Shown here: piece after piece, positions 7,285 to 14,376 of the stretch
Position numbering within the stretch: position 1 is the first letter of the stretch
Layout of the letters: every line of letters starts with the position of its first letter
Source of the DNA: a virus
Direction: 5' to 3' (one strand)
Length of the DNA stretch: 32,620 bases
IMG/VR virus record: IMGVR_UViG_3300022752_000246
Location: 1 to 32,620 of that record
The notes under the pieces: model-generated
Told to the model about the DNA's origin: nothing
Databases searched by the model: none
The model's input: only the letters and a program-made list of their open reading frames with translations
Program-made: the position numbers and the translations under genes

Positions 7285-7519
7285 ATGGAAGCAGGCACGG
7301 GGCGCCGTGTTGAAACGAAGCGACAGTCGATGCGAAGCCCGCACGACGAAATGTAGCGGGTCGGCTGAGCATGTGCATCACATTCTTCGCCGTTCGCAGG
7401 GCGGCGGGAACGAACCAGAGAACCTGCTCGCCGTCTGTTTCCAGTGCCACGAGTGGATTCACGGGAACCCTCGCAAGGCGGCGAACCTCGGACTGTTGAG
7501 GCTACGCAAGGTCGACTAG
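7205..7519 (+). CDS. HNH endonuclease
   Basis: A 104-residue protein with a basic N-terminus (RRRKPLARGKPLRR) and an HNH domain: Cys43 and Cys50, EHVHHILRRSQGG (55-67), NEPENLLAVCFQCHEWIHG (69-87) with Asn73, Cys78, Cys81 and His86. The cysteines form the structural zinc site and the HH pair and later Asn/His form the active site. The start at 7205 overlaps the preceding gene by 80 nt, and an RBS is weak, so the exact start is uncertain. Phage HNH proteins of this size often assist DNA packaging or processing, though the terminase here is 11 kb away. Confidence 0.82.
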   Translation: MRRRKPLARGKPLRRTHFKRRTKSTAEWKQARGAVLKRSDSRCEARTTKCSGSAEHVHHILRRSQGGGNEPENLLAVCFQCHEWIHGNPRKAANLGLLRLRKVD

Positions 7520-7530
7520 GGTTGACCGTC

Positions 7531-7968
7531 ATGCAGGAACCCGACCGCCCAATCAACATCGTCACGGACATCAACGACGAGGGCGAACTCGTCTACTCGT
7601 TCCACTACGGCAGGAGACCGTGGACGGTGAACTCGGAGCGGTCGGGCAACCGTTGGACGAGGGCAAAGAACACGAAACAGTGGCGGGAAGCGTACCGTGA
7701 TGCGATTCTCGAACATGGCTGTCACCAGTTGACGCAAGCCAGAATCGGCGTGTTCCTCGAGATGAGGGGCAGGTTGCAGGACACTGGCGCATGCATGCCA
7801 GCAGTCAAGGCGGCGGTCGACGGTATGGTCGACGCTGGGCTGTTCATCGACGACACTGGCGAGCATGTCGAAGCCATCGAGTTCCATGCACCTGAGCGGG
7901 CGAAGTTCGATTACATCACCATCGTCGTGACTGGCTACCCGATTGAAGCCACCACTGGCGAGTGGTAG
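7531..7968 (+). CDS. rusA: RusA-like Holliday junction resolvase
   Basis: A 145-residue protein. The core (DTGACMPAVKAAVDGMVDAG, then LFIDDTGEHVEAIEF) carries Asp84, Lys93, Asp97 and Asp107-Asp108, matching the acidic/lysine pattern of RusA resolvases, which cleave four-way junctions and help resolve replication or recombination intermediates. The start at ATG 7531 gives a normal family length; no strong RBS is seen, and a TTG at 7522 is an alternative. It follows the HNH gene by 11 nt. Confidence 0.8.
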   Translation: MQEPDRPINIVTDINDEGELVYSFHYGRRPWTVNSERSGNRWTRAKNTKQWREAYRDAILEHGCHQLTQARIGVFLEMRGRLQDTGACMPAVKAAVDGMVDAGLFIDDTGEHVEAIEFHAPERAKFDYITIVVTGYPIEATTGEW

Positions 7969-7988
7969 ATTGACCCCACACTAGGAGG
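7943..7988 (+). promoter_or_regulatory. Promoter-like element and RBS for the 7994 gene
   Basis: TTGAAG (7943-7948), 17 nt, and TAGATT (7966-7971) resemble a sigma-70 promoter overlapping the RusA stop. AGGAGG lies at 7983-7988, 5 nt before the GTG start. Confidence 0.4.
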
Positions 7989-7993
7989 CGACC

Positions 7994-8254
7994 GTGCAAG
8001 AGATGGGTGAAGTTTTCATCGACAACCTGATTGTCGACGACATTGACGACGAGTTGAAGAAGGTCAAGTTGTTGACGCAGATGATGAGGGAACACCAAAA
8101 CTCGGTGGTGCGATTGGGCAAACAGCGTCGCCAACTGGTCCGCCAACTTCGCCGCCGCCGTGTCCCGTACCGTCAGATTGCGGAATGGTGCGGCGTCACC
8201 GACCAAGCGCTGTTCGCCGACCTCCGCAAGCACCCCGAGGAAGAGAACGGGTGA
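7994..8254 (+). CDS. Small helix-turn-helix protein
   Basis: An 86-residue protein from GTG with a strong AGGAGG RBS. The N-terminal part is acidic (VDDIDDELKKVK); the C-terminal half has a very basic run (KQRRQLVRQLRRRRV), followed by a HTH-like PYRQIAEWCGVTDQALFADL. It probably binds DNA as a small regulator or accessory factor. Its stop overlaps the next GTG by 4 nt. No closer family is recognised. Confidence 0.65.
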   Translation: MQEMGEVFIDNLIVDDIDDELKKVKLLTQMMREHQNSVVRLGKQRRQLVRQLRRRRVPYRQIAEWCGVTDQALFADLRKHPEEENG

Positions 8255-8592
8255 GGTCGCAACCAATCACGCAGGTCGATGTCGAGCAGGAGATGATGCG
8301 ACTCGTAGCCCGCCTCGAGACCGAGACCGAGAACTTCGAGGCTCTGGCGGTCGACGCCGCCAACAAAGAAGCGGCGATGAAGGCGGCTTGGGCGGGCGCC
8401 TACCTGACCTCGACAGGGACGATTAGGGACAGGGAAGCGCTGTCGGATTCGGAATGTGCCGACCTTTTCCACCAGCACAAGGTCGCCGAGGCGCTCGTCA
8501 AATCCGCCCGAGAATCCCTCCTGTTCCTCCGCACCTCGATAGACGCCCTCCGCTCCCTCAACGCCAATGTGAGATTCCAGACCAACGACTAG
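8251..8592 (+). CDS. Coiled-coil hypothetical protein
   Basis: A 113-residue protein starting at GTG 8251 in a GTGA overlap. It is almost entirely helical (EMMRLVARLETETENFEAL, then HKVAEALVKSARESLLFLR), consistent with a coiled coil or helical hairpin. No catalytic residues are apparent. Being coupled to an HTH gene suggests a shared role, which cannot be specified. Confidence 0.6.
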   Translation: MRSQPITQVDVEQEMMRLVARLETETENFEALAVDAANKEAAMKAAWAGAYLTSTGTIRDREALSDSECADLFHQHKVAEALVKSARESLLFLRTSIDALRSLNANVRFQTND

Positions 8593-8648
8593 GTCACACC
8601 CCGCCACCCATCGTGCGTATCAACGATGTGGAACCCGAAAAACAACAC

Positions 8649-8701
8649 TTGACAAAGGGGCAAGAATGGGGTACGCTTGAATCGTGGCGAAAGGAGCAAC
8701 G
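8649..8701 (+). promoter_or_regulatory. Promoter cassette copy 1
   Basis: TTGACA (8649-8654), 17 nt ending GGGG, TACGCT (8672-8677), 6 nt, GTGG (8684), GAAAGGAG (8689-8696), ATGACC (8702). The predicted +1 falls near the GTGG box. This is one of seven near-identical cassettes in the window. Confidence 0.85.
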
Positions 8702-9100
8702 ATGACCACAGCAACAAAAACGGCAATGGATTACGGGGCAATCTTCGACGAGGCTGACAGGGCTGGCGTACTCGCTGGCACCGCCGCCATCCCGACACCG
8801 ATGGTCGTCGCCGAAGCCAAGGGACTCAGCAACGAGTTCGCCGAAGGCGCCACCAAGTATTTCGTCCCCGAGGGCGTGTGTGGGTTCGCTTGGGTCAACA
8901 TCAAGCCCGCAAGGGGCGGGTTCGTGGCTTGGCTCAAGAAGAGCGGCATCGGCAGGCTCGACGGCTACTACGGTGGCTGGACCATCTGGGTCCACGACTT
9001 CGGGCAGTCCTACGAAAGAAAGATTGCCTACGCAGGGGCGTTCGCCGAGGTCCTCCAGAAGTACGGCATCAAGGCTGACGCCAACGGGAGGTTGGACTGA
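8702..9100 (+). CDS. Conserved phage protein of unknown function
   Basis: A 132-residue protein. The ATG at 8702 is chosen because GAAAGGAG is 5 nt upstream; an in-frame GTG at 8684 coincides with the predicted transcription start. The sequence (TPMVVAEAKGL, VPEGVCGFAWVNIKPARGGF, WTIWVHDFGQSYERK, YAGAFAEVLQKYGI) recalls a protein I have seen widely in phages and annotated only as hypothetical. Cys and Trp are conserved-looking but no enzyme motif is evident. It is driven by promoter cassette 1 and followed by cassette 2, so it is likely a single-gene unit. Confidence 0.7.
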   Translation: MTTATKTAMDYGAIFDEADRAGVLAGTAAIPTPMVVAEAKGLSNEFAEGATKYFVPEGVCGFAWVNIKPARGGFVAWLKKSGIGRLDGYYGGWTIWVHDFGQSYERKIAYAGAFAEVLQKYGIKADANGRLD

Positions 9101-9101
9101 C

Positions 9102-9155
9102 TTGACAACTGAACCAAACATGGGGTATACTGAAAGCGTGGCGAAAGGAGAAAAC
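9102..9155 (+). promoter_or_regulatory. Promoter cassette copy 2
   Basis: TTGACA (9102-9107), 18 nt ending GGGG, TATACT (9126-9131), 6 nt, GTGG (9138), GAAAGGAG (9143-9150), ATGACC (9156). TATACT is the best -10 of the family. Confidence 0.88.
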
Positions 9156-9857
9156 ATGACCACGGCAACATCCACCGCTCCCACGGGAGGCACATTCAAG
9201 GAGAGGTATCCGCACGGATACACGCTCCTCAAGCGGGAGCGCAACCTCCACGACGACTCGTACTTCTACGAAATCATCTGGCTGGCGGACCTGAAGAAAA
9301 CCGAGACCATCGACACTGGCTCCACCGCCTACGACATCCCCGACGCCGTCGCTGGTCAGTCGGGACTGCCGACCATCTTCGAGGCACCAGCCGAGGTTCA
9401 GGCGGAGTTCCGTGCCTACGCAAGGGAAAAGGCGCTCGAGACCCGCAAGCGCTGGGCTGAGGGTGTCGCCAATGCGTACATCGAATCGTTCAACGACGCC
9501 GACGATGTCATCGTCGTCAAAGCGTTCAAGAACGGTGGCGTGAAGTACGAGGTCGGCACCAAGGGCAAGGTCTTCTGGCACGGCGCTGGCTACCTCAAGC
9601 ACTCGCCACGACGCATCGGCTTCAAGTTGGCGGACGGCACCAAGGTCTTCACCAACGAGGACAATGTCGAGAAACTCACCACCCTCGCCATCGACGAGCA
9701 GGCGGTCCACCACTGGGTCCACTCGATTGACGAGCATCTCGACAAGACCGACATCAAGAGCCTCCTCGGGTATGTGACGGGAATCCCGCACACCACCAAG
9801 GACTTCCAAGAGCGCAAGGCGGCGGGTGAGCAGTTCGTCCTGCGGGTGTTCGGATGA
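9156..9857 (+). CDS. Hypothetical protein with KOW/SH3-like segment
   Basis: A 233-residue protein. Residues about 115-175 contain VIVVKAFKNGGVKYEVG, TKGKVFWHGAGYL and IGFKLADGTKVFTNEDNVEKL, a beta-barrel pattern of the KOW/SH3-like kind seen in small nucleic-acid- or protein-binding domains. The N-terminal part includes YTLLKRERNLHDDSYFYEI and helical stretches. The start is set by promoter cassette 2 and its RBS. It overlaps the next gene by 4 nt (ATGA). Function is unknown. Confidence 0.65.
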   Translation: MTTATSTAPTGGTFKERYPHGYTLLKRERNLHDDSYFYEIIWLADLKKTETIDTGSTAYDIPDAVAGQSGLPTIFEAPAEVQAEFRAYAREKALETRKRWAEGVANAYIESFNDADDVIVVKAFKNGGVKYEVGTKGKVFWHGAGYLKHSPRRIGFKLADGTKVFTNEDNVEKLTTLAIDEQAVHHWVHSIDEHLDKTDIKSLLGYVTGIPHTTKDFQERKAAGEQFVLRVFG

Positions 9858-10312
9858 CCCGCTACCACCGCCGCTTCCGCAACCCGCACCGCAAGACGGT
9901 GGATGCGACCCGCCGCCTCATCCGTGGCTGGTCTACCGCCACCGAGGAAACCAAGTGGGAGAAGTCTCGCCAGTGGCTCGACGAGGTCTCACCCGTGTAC
10001 GGGATGACGGCACCGAAACTCAAGGTGCAGGAACGGGGCGTCGGTATCGGGTTGTACCACGCATCGGGCAACACCATCTACATGCCGTACCCGTCAATCA
10101 CGACGCTCCTCCACGAGTTCCGTCATGCGTTCCAGCACAGCCACCCGAGCCGCATGGTGCGGGACATCGAGGACGACGCCAGAGCGTGGTCCCTGAGCCT
10201 CTACTACCGTGTGGCGCCTCGCACGGTCCGCCGTCTCGCCGCCGAGGGTCGAATCCTGTTCCTCGAGGATTCGTTCCCGATGGTCCGCACGGGGCAGGGG
10301 GAACAGTTCTGA
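9854..10312 (+). CDS. Zincin-like metalloprotease-fold protein (HEFRH)
   Basis: A 152-residue protein with an HExxH motif in a helix: TLLHEFRHAFQH gives His87, Glu88 and His91. A downstream DIEDDARAWSLSLYY segment (104-118) offers Glu106 or an Asp as third zinc ligand, as in many small phage or IrrE/SprT-like zincins. The N-terminus is very basic (RYHRRFRNPHRK). It could be an active protease or an inactive DNA-associated zincin. It is translationally coupled to the previous gene. The motif is clear; substrate unknown. Confidence 0.68.
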   Translation: MTRYHRRFRNPHRKTVDATRRLIRGWSTATEETKWEKSRQWLDEVSPVYGMTAPKLKVQERGVGIGLYHASGNTIYMPYPSITTLLHEFRHAFQHSHPSRMVRDIEDDARAWSLSLYYRVAPRTVRRLAAEGRILFLEDSFPMVRTGQGEQF

Positions 10313-10321
10313 ACATCCGAC

Positions 10322-10377
10322 TTGACATCGGGACAAACATGGGGTACACTGGAATCGTGGAGAAGGGAGCCAAGTAG
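10322..10377 (+). promoter_or_regulatory. Promoter cassette copy 3
   Basis: TTGACA (10322-10327), 17 nt ending GGGG, TACACT (10345-10350), 6 nt, GTGG (10357), AAGGGAG, ATG (10378). Here a TAG codon lies between the GTG and the ATG, so the ATG must be the start. Confidence 0.85.
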
Positions 10378-11589
10378 ATGCCACGCAGAACATTCGTGAC
10401 CGAGATGACCGACCGCAGGGCGTATGAGATGCGCCAACTGTACGGTCTCTCCTACGCCGCAATCGCCGAGCAACTCGGCATGCGAGGCGAGTCGACCGCC
10501 CGTGTCGCCGCCAACCGCCACGCTCGCCGCCTCGGTCTCCAGCCGCTCACCCAGCCGATGACCGAAACCCAGCGTCAACGCCGACAGGCGGCTGGCGCCC
10601 GAGTCGCCCGACAGCGCTGGAACCAACCGACCAGCACCACCGTCACGACCTCACCGCTCACCACCGAGGTCGCCTCGACGATGTTGTCGATGCAGGACCG
10701 CACCTTCGGTATCGAACTCGAGTTCACTGGTCGCTACAAGCACGACACCGCCAACGCCATCGCCCAAGCGCTCGGCGTCCCGCACATCCACTCGATGGGC
10801 TATCACAGCCTCTCATGCGAAACCTGTGGTCGCCACATCCCCGAGAGCGAGCGCTACTCGCAGTGGCGTGTCGAGCGTGACGGCTCGGTGACACAGTTCC
10901 GTGGCGGTGGCGAGTGGGGCGGCGAGGTCGTGTCACCAGTCCTCAAACTCGCCGACCTGCCCATTGTCGAAAAAGTGTTGCGGGCGATGCGAACCCCAAC
11001 CGAGTCGATGGGACACGGTTTCGCCGCCACGACGAACCGCAGATGTGGTCTCCACATCCATGTGTTCACCAAGGACCTCACGAAGACCCAGCGAGCCAAC
11101 ATCGTCCGCCGCTGGGCGGCTCTCGACCAGTCGGTGATGCAGACACTCGTGGCGGTCTCCCGCCGAGGCAACTACTACTGCATGCCGATGTCATCACAGG
11201 AGGTCGACCGAGTGGCGTTCTTCCTCGAGAACGGAAACAGTGCGGCGCTCGAGACGGTCACCCAGAAGTACCGCTCGCTCAATGTGTTGCCGTTCAAGAA
11301 AATCGGCACCTTCGAGTTCCGACTCCACCAAGGCACACTCAACTTCAGCAAGGTGAAGAACTGGGTGACGCTACTGCTCGCCTTCGTCCAGAGCATGGGC
11401 GACGAACAGGAGGCGACGGTCGAGGGCGGAGCCGTCGAGCGCACCGAGCGCTTGCTCGACCTGCTCGTCGAGAAGACGCCAGTGACACAGAAACTCAAGA
11501 CCTTCTGGCTCAACCGCCAGCAACAGGTCAGCCCACAACTCCGCCGACAGGCGGCGTCAACAACACCAATACCACTGGAGGTAATCTAA
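10378..11589 (+). CDS. Amidoligase (COOH-NH2 ligase, Amidoligase_2-like) with N-terminal HTH
   Basis: A 403-residue protein. Residues 18-55 form a helix-turn-helix-like region (YGLSYAAIAEQLGMRGEST). The main domain carries family signatures: FGIELEFTG (110-118), WRVERDGSV (163-171), GGEVVSPVL (181-189), CGLHIHVF (223-230) and FEFRLHQGT (312-320). These are the metal/ATP-binding and catalytic blocks of amidoligases related to glutamine-synthetase-fold ligases, which join an amine to a carboxylate. A CETC pair at 147-150 and Cys223 are notable. It is coupled by 1 nt to a class II glutamine amidotransferase, an ammonia source. The target could be cell wall, a protein or a metabolite. Confidence 0.82.
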   Translation: MPRRTFVTEMTDRRAYEMRQLYGLSYAAIAEQLGMRGESTARVAANRHARRLGLQPLTQPMTETQRQRRQAAGARVARQRWNQPTSTTVTTSPLTTEVASTMLSMQDRTFGIELEFTGRYKHDTANAIAQALGVPHIHSMGYHSLSCETCGRHIPESERYSQWRVERDGSVTQFRGGGEWGGEVVSPVLKLADLPIVEKVLRAMRTPTESMGHGFAATTNRRCGLHIHVFTKDLTKTQRANIVRRWAALDQSVMQTLVAVSRRGNYYCMPMSSQEVDRVAFFLENGNSAALETVTQKYRSLNVLPFKKIGTFEFRLHQGTLNFSKVKNWVTLLLAFVQSMGDEQEATVEGGAVERTERLLDLLVEKTPVTQKLKTFWLNRQQQVSPQLRRQAASTTPIPLEVI

Positions 11590-12407
11590 TGTGCGGTATC
11601 GCAGGGTTCAGCATCAACGACCTTGACCACAAGAAACTCAAGACACGCCAGATAGCCGAGGCGCTGTTGCTCGCCATTCAGGAGCGTGGCGAGGATGCGA
11701 CTGGCGCCGCATGGTCCGAGAACGACAACGGCAAGCCAACCGTGTTCTACGCCAAGAGCGACATGCCAGCCCACGAGTTCGTCCAATCGCTGGACGAACT
11801 GATGCCGAGATTCGCACGGACCGCCATCCTGCACACCCGCTGGGCAACCAAGGGCGACCCTGCGGACAACGACAACAACCACCCCATCATCGTCGGCGAT
11901 ACGGTCGGCATCCATAACGGTGTAATCACGAACGACGACGAACTGTTCGAGGAGCATGGCTGGGAGCGTCAGGCTGAGGTCGACTCGGAGGCAATCTTCC
12001 AACTCATCGAGCATGCGAAAGACCCGCTCGTCGAACTGCCGAAACTAGAGGGTCGTGCCGCCATCGCATGGCTCGACACCAAGGAACCGAACACACTGCA
12101 CCTCGCCCGACTCGACGGCTCGCCGCTGTTCGTCGGCTACACGCAGAACGGTTCGGTGTTCTTCGCCTCGACGGCGACACTGCTCCGCCAAGCCGCCCAC
12201 GATGCGTTCCTCCGCCTCGTTCGGGTCGACGAGGTCGAGCCGTGGTCGTACATCAAGGTTGTCAAGGGTGTGATTCAAGCCCGCCGCAAACTGAAGCCGA
12301 ATCGTCCGCCGCTGGTGACCAAGCACGACGCACGATTCGCCGCCTTCCGTGCCGCCAAACAGCCGACGCTCGCCGAGATGGCGGGCAACGACTTCATGTG
12401 GGACTAA
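11589..12407 (+). CDS. Class II glutamine amidotransferase (Ntn hydrolase)
   Basis: A 272-residue protein beginning MCGIAGFSIN, where Cys2 becomes the N-terminal nucleophile after Met removal. Further family motifs are HTRWAT (82-87), NHPI (97-100), GIHNGVITN (107-115) and the EVDSEAIF block (130-137). The enzyme releases ammonia from glutamine; no synthetase domain is fused, and the C-terminal 60 residues are basic (RRKLKPNRPPLVTKH). RBS GGAGG lies at 11577-11581, and TAATG overlaps the amidoligase stop. The pair probably makes an amide bond using glutamine-derived nitrogen. Confidence 0.88.
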   Translation: MCGIAGFSINDLDHKKLKTRQIAEALLLAIQERGEDATGAAWSENDNGKPTVFYAKSDMPAHEFVQSLDELMPRFARTAILHTRWATKGDPADNDNNHPIIVGDTVGIHNGVITNDDELFEEHGWERQAEVDSEAIFQLIEHAKDPLVELPKLEGRAAIAWLDTKEPNTLHLARLDGSPLFVGYTQNGSVFFASTATLLRQAAHDAFLRLVRVDEVEPWSYIKVVKGVIQARRKLKPNRPPLVTKHDARFAAFRAAKQPTLAEMAGNDFMWD

Positions 12408-12436
12408 GCATCCACCATCTGCAGTCGTCGGATGCG

Positions 12437-12449
12437 TATGCTGTCCCCT
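12437..12449 (+). promoter_or_regulatory. Leaderless-type promoter for whiB
   Basis: TATGCT (12437-12442) is followed by 7 nt and then ATG at 12450, so the predicted transcript would begin at the start codon. No Shine-Dalgarno is visible. A clear -35 is lacking. Confidence 0.45.
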
Positions 12450-12890
12450 ATGTCTTGGCGTCAACAAGCCGCTTGTCTCGGTAAGCCCGCTTGCCTGTTC
12501 TTCGGGTCCGACGAAGAAACCCCAGAGGAACGCCAATCAAGGGAATCGACGGCGAAGGCTTTGTGCGCCACCTGCCCAGTGACCGAGCCGTGTCTCGAGG
12601 AGGGCAGATACGAGGAGGGCATTTGGGGCGGGTTGACTGTCGGTGAGCGCCGTGGGCGTCGCCGCACACACATCGTCCTCGAGCGCCCAATCGTGACCGT
12701 CGCCGACCAGCCGACTGATGCTAACCCGTGGACCGTCATCGAAACGAACGGAACCCACGCAATCTGGCAGAGGGAAACCGTCGACACTTGGCACGGCGCC
12801 GAGTGGGGTATCGCCCGCAACGGGATACTGACCACCACGCACGACGACCTCGACGCCGCCTACGCCGCCTACGGGCGCCTGTTAGAGTAG
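12450..12890 (+). CDS. whiB: WhiB-family Fe-S transcription regulator
   Basis: A 146-residue protein. MSWRQQAACLGKPACLFF, then ALCATCPVTEPC and GIWGGLTVGERR, are diagnostic of WhiB-like proteins: Cys9, Cys39, Cys42 and Cys48 bind a [4Fe-4S] cluster, followed by the G(I/V)WGG turn and a basic tail (RRGRRRTH). WhiB proteins are confined to Actinobacteria and their phages and act with the host sigma factor. The ATG at 12450 is preferred over 12432 because family members start just before the WR motif. A 70-residue extension after the basic tail (VIETNGTHAIWQRE, then TTTHDDLDAAYAAYGRL) is unusual. Confidence 0.9.
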   Translation: MSWRQQAACLGKPACLFFGSDEETPEERQSRESTAKALCATCPVTEPCLEEGRYEEGIWGGLTVGERRGRRRTHIVLERPIVTVADQPTDANPWTVIETNGTHAIWQRETVDTWHGAEWGIARNGILTTTHDDLDAAYAAYGRLLE

Positions 12891-12895
12891 CGCAC

Positions 12896-12970
12896 GGCGC
12901 CCACGGTAAGACTTCGTGAGGGTCGGAAACTCGAGCGTCTCCTTTCCGCCAGTTTCCAGCCGTGGGCGCC
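12896..12970 (+). repeat. Nested inverted repeat, candidate structured leader or operator
   Basis: GGCGCCCACGG (12896-12906) is the exact reverse complement of CCGTGGGCGCC (12960-12970). Inside it, GGAAACT (12925-12931) pairs with AGTTTCC (12951-12957). The 75-nt element fills the gap between whiB and the ParB-like gene and ends 13 nt before its GTG. There is no T tract, and tRNA consensus arms are absent. Confidence 0.6.
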
Positions 12971-12983
12971 AACCGAGGTAATC

Positions 12984-13541
12984 GTGCAACAGAACATCCT
13001 TCACCATGTACCAGTCGACGAACTGAAGTCGCACCCTGAGAACGCCCGCAAGGGCGACCTCGAGAAAATCATGGCGTCGATGCGAGCCAACGGATTCTTC
13101 GGGGCGCTCGTGGTCCAGTCTTCGACGAACTACATCCTCGTCGGGAACCACCGATGGCAGGCGGCGAAACGGATGGGGATGGAAACGGTCCCAGTGCTGT
13201 TCATCGACTGTGACGCCAAACAGGCGAGGAAGATAATGCTCGCCGACAACCGCTCGTCGGACTTGGCGACCTACGACTTCGACGAACTCGGCGACCTGCT
13301 GAAGAAGGTGATGACTGAGAGCGACCTTGGGGGCACTGGATTCGATGCGATTGACCTCCAGAAACTCATCGGGGAAGTCATCGACGAACCCAACGAGAAA
13401 CGCAAACGCAACCTCGAGCCGTTTCACAACTCGTATTGGCTGGTGAAGGCGCCAATCACCTTGCAGGGTGTGGTGACGGAGAAGTTGAACACCGCTCTCG
13501 CTCAGGTTGACGGTGTGGAGATTGCCTCGGCTACGCACTGA
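12984..13541 (+). CDS. ParB-like nuclease-domain protein
   Basis: A 185-residue protein from GTG. The N-terminal 75 residues show the ParB/Srx fold pattern: VDELKSHPENARKGDLEKIM (11-30), GFFGALVVQ (37-45) and ILVGNHRWQAAKRMG (51-65), the last being the 'G-x-HR' box. There is no centromere-binding HTH domain, so this is not a partition protein. Stand-alone phage ParB-like domains are often found beside DNA methylases and modification genes; here the next gene, coupled by TGATG, is methyltransferase-like. The C-terminal region is not recognised. Confidence 0.8.
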   Translation: MQQNILHHVPVDELKSHPENARKGDLEKIMASMRANGFFGALVVQSSTNYILVGNHRWQAAKRMGMETVPVLFIDCDAKQARKIMLADNRSSDLATYDFDELGDLLKKVMTESDLGGTGFDAIDLQKLIGEVIDEPNEKRKRNLEPFHNSYWLVKAPITLQGVVTEKLNTALAQVDGVEIASATH

Positions 13542-14116
13542 TGCGACGCCAAGTTCTCACCCCGAACAGCCACCTGTCGACGAAGTTGCGGGTCCGCAAG
13601 GAGGCGCTCGAGCGCATCGGAAAGTCGGAGGTGCATGTGCTGGACGCCTTCGCTGGTCAGGAAATCGTGTGGGGGGCGATGCGACGGGTCTGCCCAGACA
13701 TCAACATCACGACGCTGGGAATCGACAAGGCGAAGTACCTGAAGCCGTCAATCATCATGGGCGACAACCGCAAGGTGATGAAGGGTCTCGACCTCACGGA
13801 GTTCGACCTCATCGACTTGGACGCCTTCGGTTGCCCGTGGGAGCAACTCGCCATCTGCGCCGAGCAGGCGCCGCAGGTGCCCGTGGTGGCGACCCACATC
13901 ATCGTGACGCTCGGACCGACACCGAGGCAACTGTTGGAGGCTGGCGGCATCCCGAAGGATTGGACGGACCGCAAACGGGTGCCGCATGCGTTGTTCAATC
14001 GGTGGCGTTGGGACTGGTGGGAGAACTACTGCGCCACACTCGGGTACAAGGAAGCCAACTACGAACTGCATCTCGACAAGTCCGCCGTCAAGCGCTACGA
14101 ATCTCTATGGTGGTAA
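13541..14116 (+). CDS. Class I SAM methyltransferase-like protein (Trm1-like motifs)
   Basis: A 191-residue protein. VHVLDAFAGQ (31-40) fits SAM-binding motif I, TLGIDKAKYL (58-67) the acidic end of strand 2, and DLIDLDAFGCPWEQL (89-103) motif IV. The D-x-FG-x-P pattern is similar to the DPFGSP motif of Trm1 tRNA guanine methyltransferases rather than to DPPY/NPPY DNA adenine methylases. No target-recognition domain is visible at this size. It may methylate a nucleic acid or have lost activity. It is coupled to the ParB-like gene and precedes the ABC/Mom-like cluster. Confidence 0.68.
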   Translation: MRRQVLTPNSHLSTKLRVRKEALERIGKSEVHVLDAFAGQEIVWGAMRRVCPDINITTLGIDKAKYLKPSIIMGDNRKVMKGLDLTEFDLIDLDAFGCPWEQLAICAEQAPQVPVVATHIIVTLGPTPRQLLEAGGIPKDWTDRKRVPHALFNRWRWDWWENYCATLGYKEANYELHLDKSAVKRYESLWW

Positions 14117-14163
14117 AGTCACCATCACCACGGGCGCTCAACCGTGCTGTATCATGCACGGTG

Positions 14164-14376
14164 ATGTCAACGACCGACTTGGAAACCCGCTATGTCGAGG
14201 TGTGCGAACGCCTCGCCGCCGCACTTCAGGTCGTCGAGCGCCTCAACATGCAGATTCACCGACTCAAGGCGGAGTTAGCATCCTCGGAAGAGTTCATTGA
14301 CCGCATGTTGCAACGGGAGGAAACATGGGAGCCGACGAAAACGGTGGAACCGCCGCACCACATCAACATCGACTAA
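14164..14376 (+). CDS. Short coiled-coil protein
   Basis: A 70-residue protein starting at ATG 14164. Residues 5-52 form a heptad-like helix (RYVEVCERLAAALQVVERLN, then RLKAELASSEEFIDRML), so a coiled coil is likely. It has no Shine-Dalgarno; TATCAT at 14150-14155 lies 8 nt before the ATG, suggesting a very short or absent leader. It overlaps the ABC ATPase start by 52 nt. Confidence 0.55.
   Translation: MSTTDLETRYVEVCERLAAALQVVERLNMQIHRLKAELASSEEFIDRMLQREETWEPTKTVEPPHHINID

Noticed and set aside
12896-12970. tRNA gene
   Set aside because: Length is tRNA-like and the ends pair, but the outer stem is 11 bp and neither strand shows a T-arm or anticodon arm consensus.
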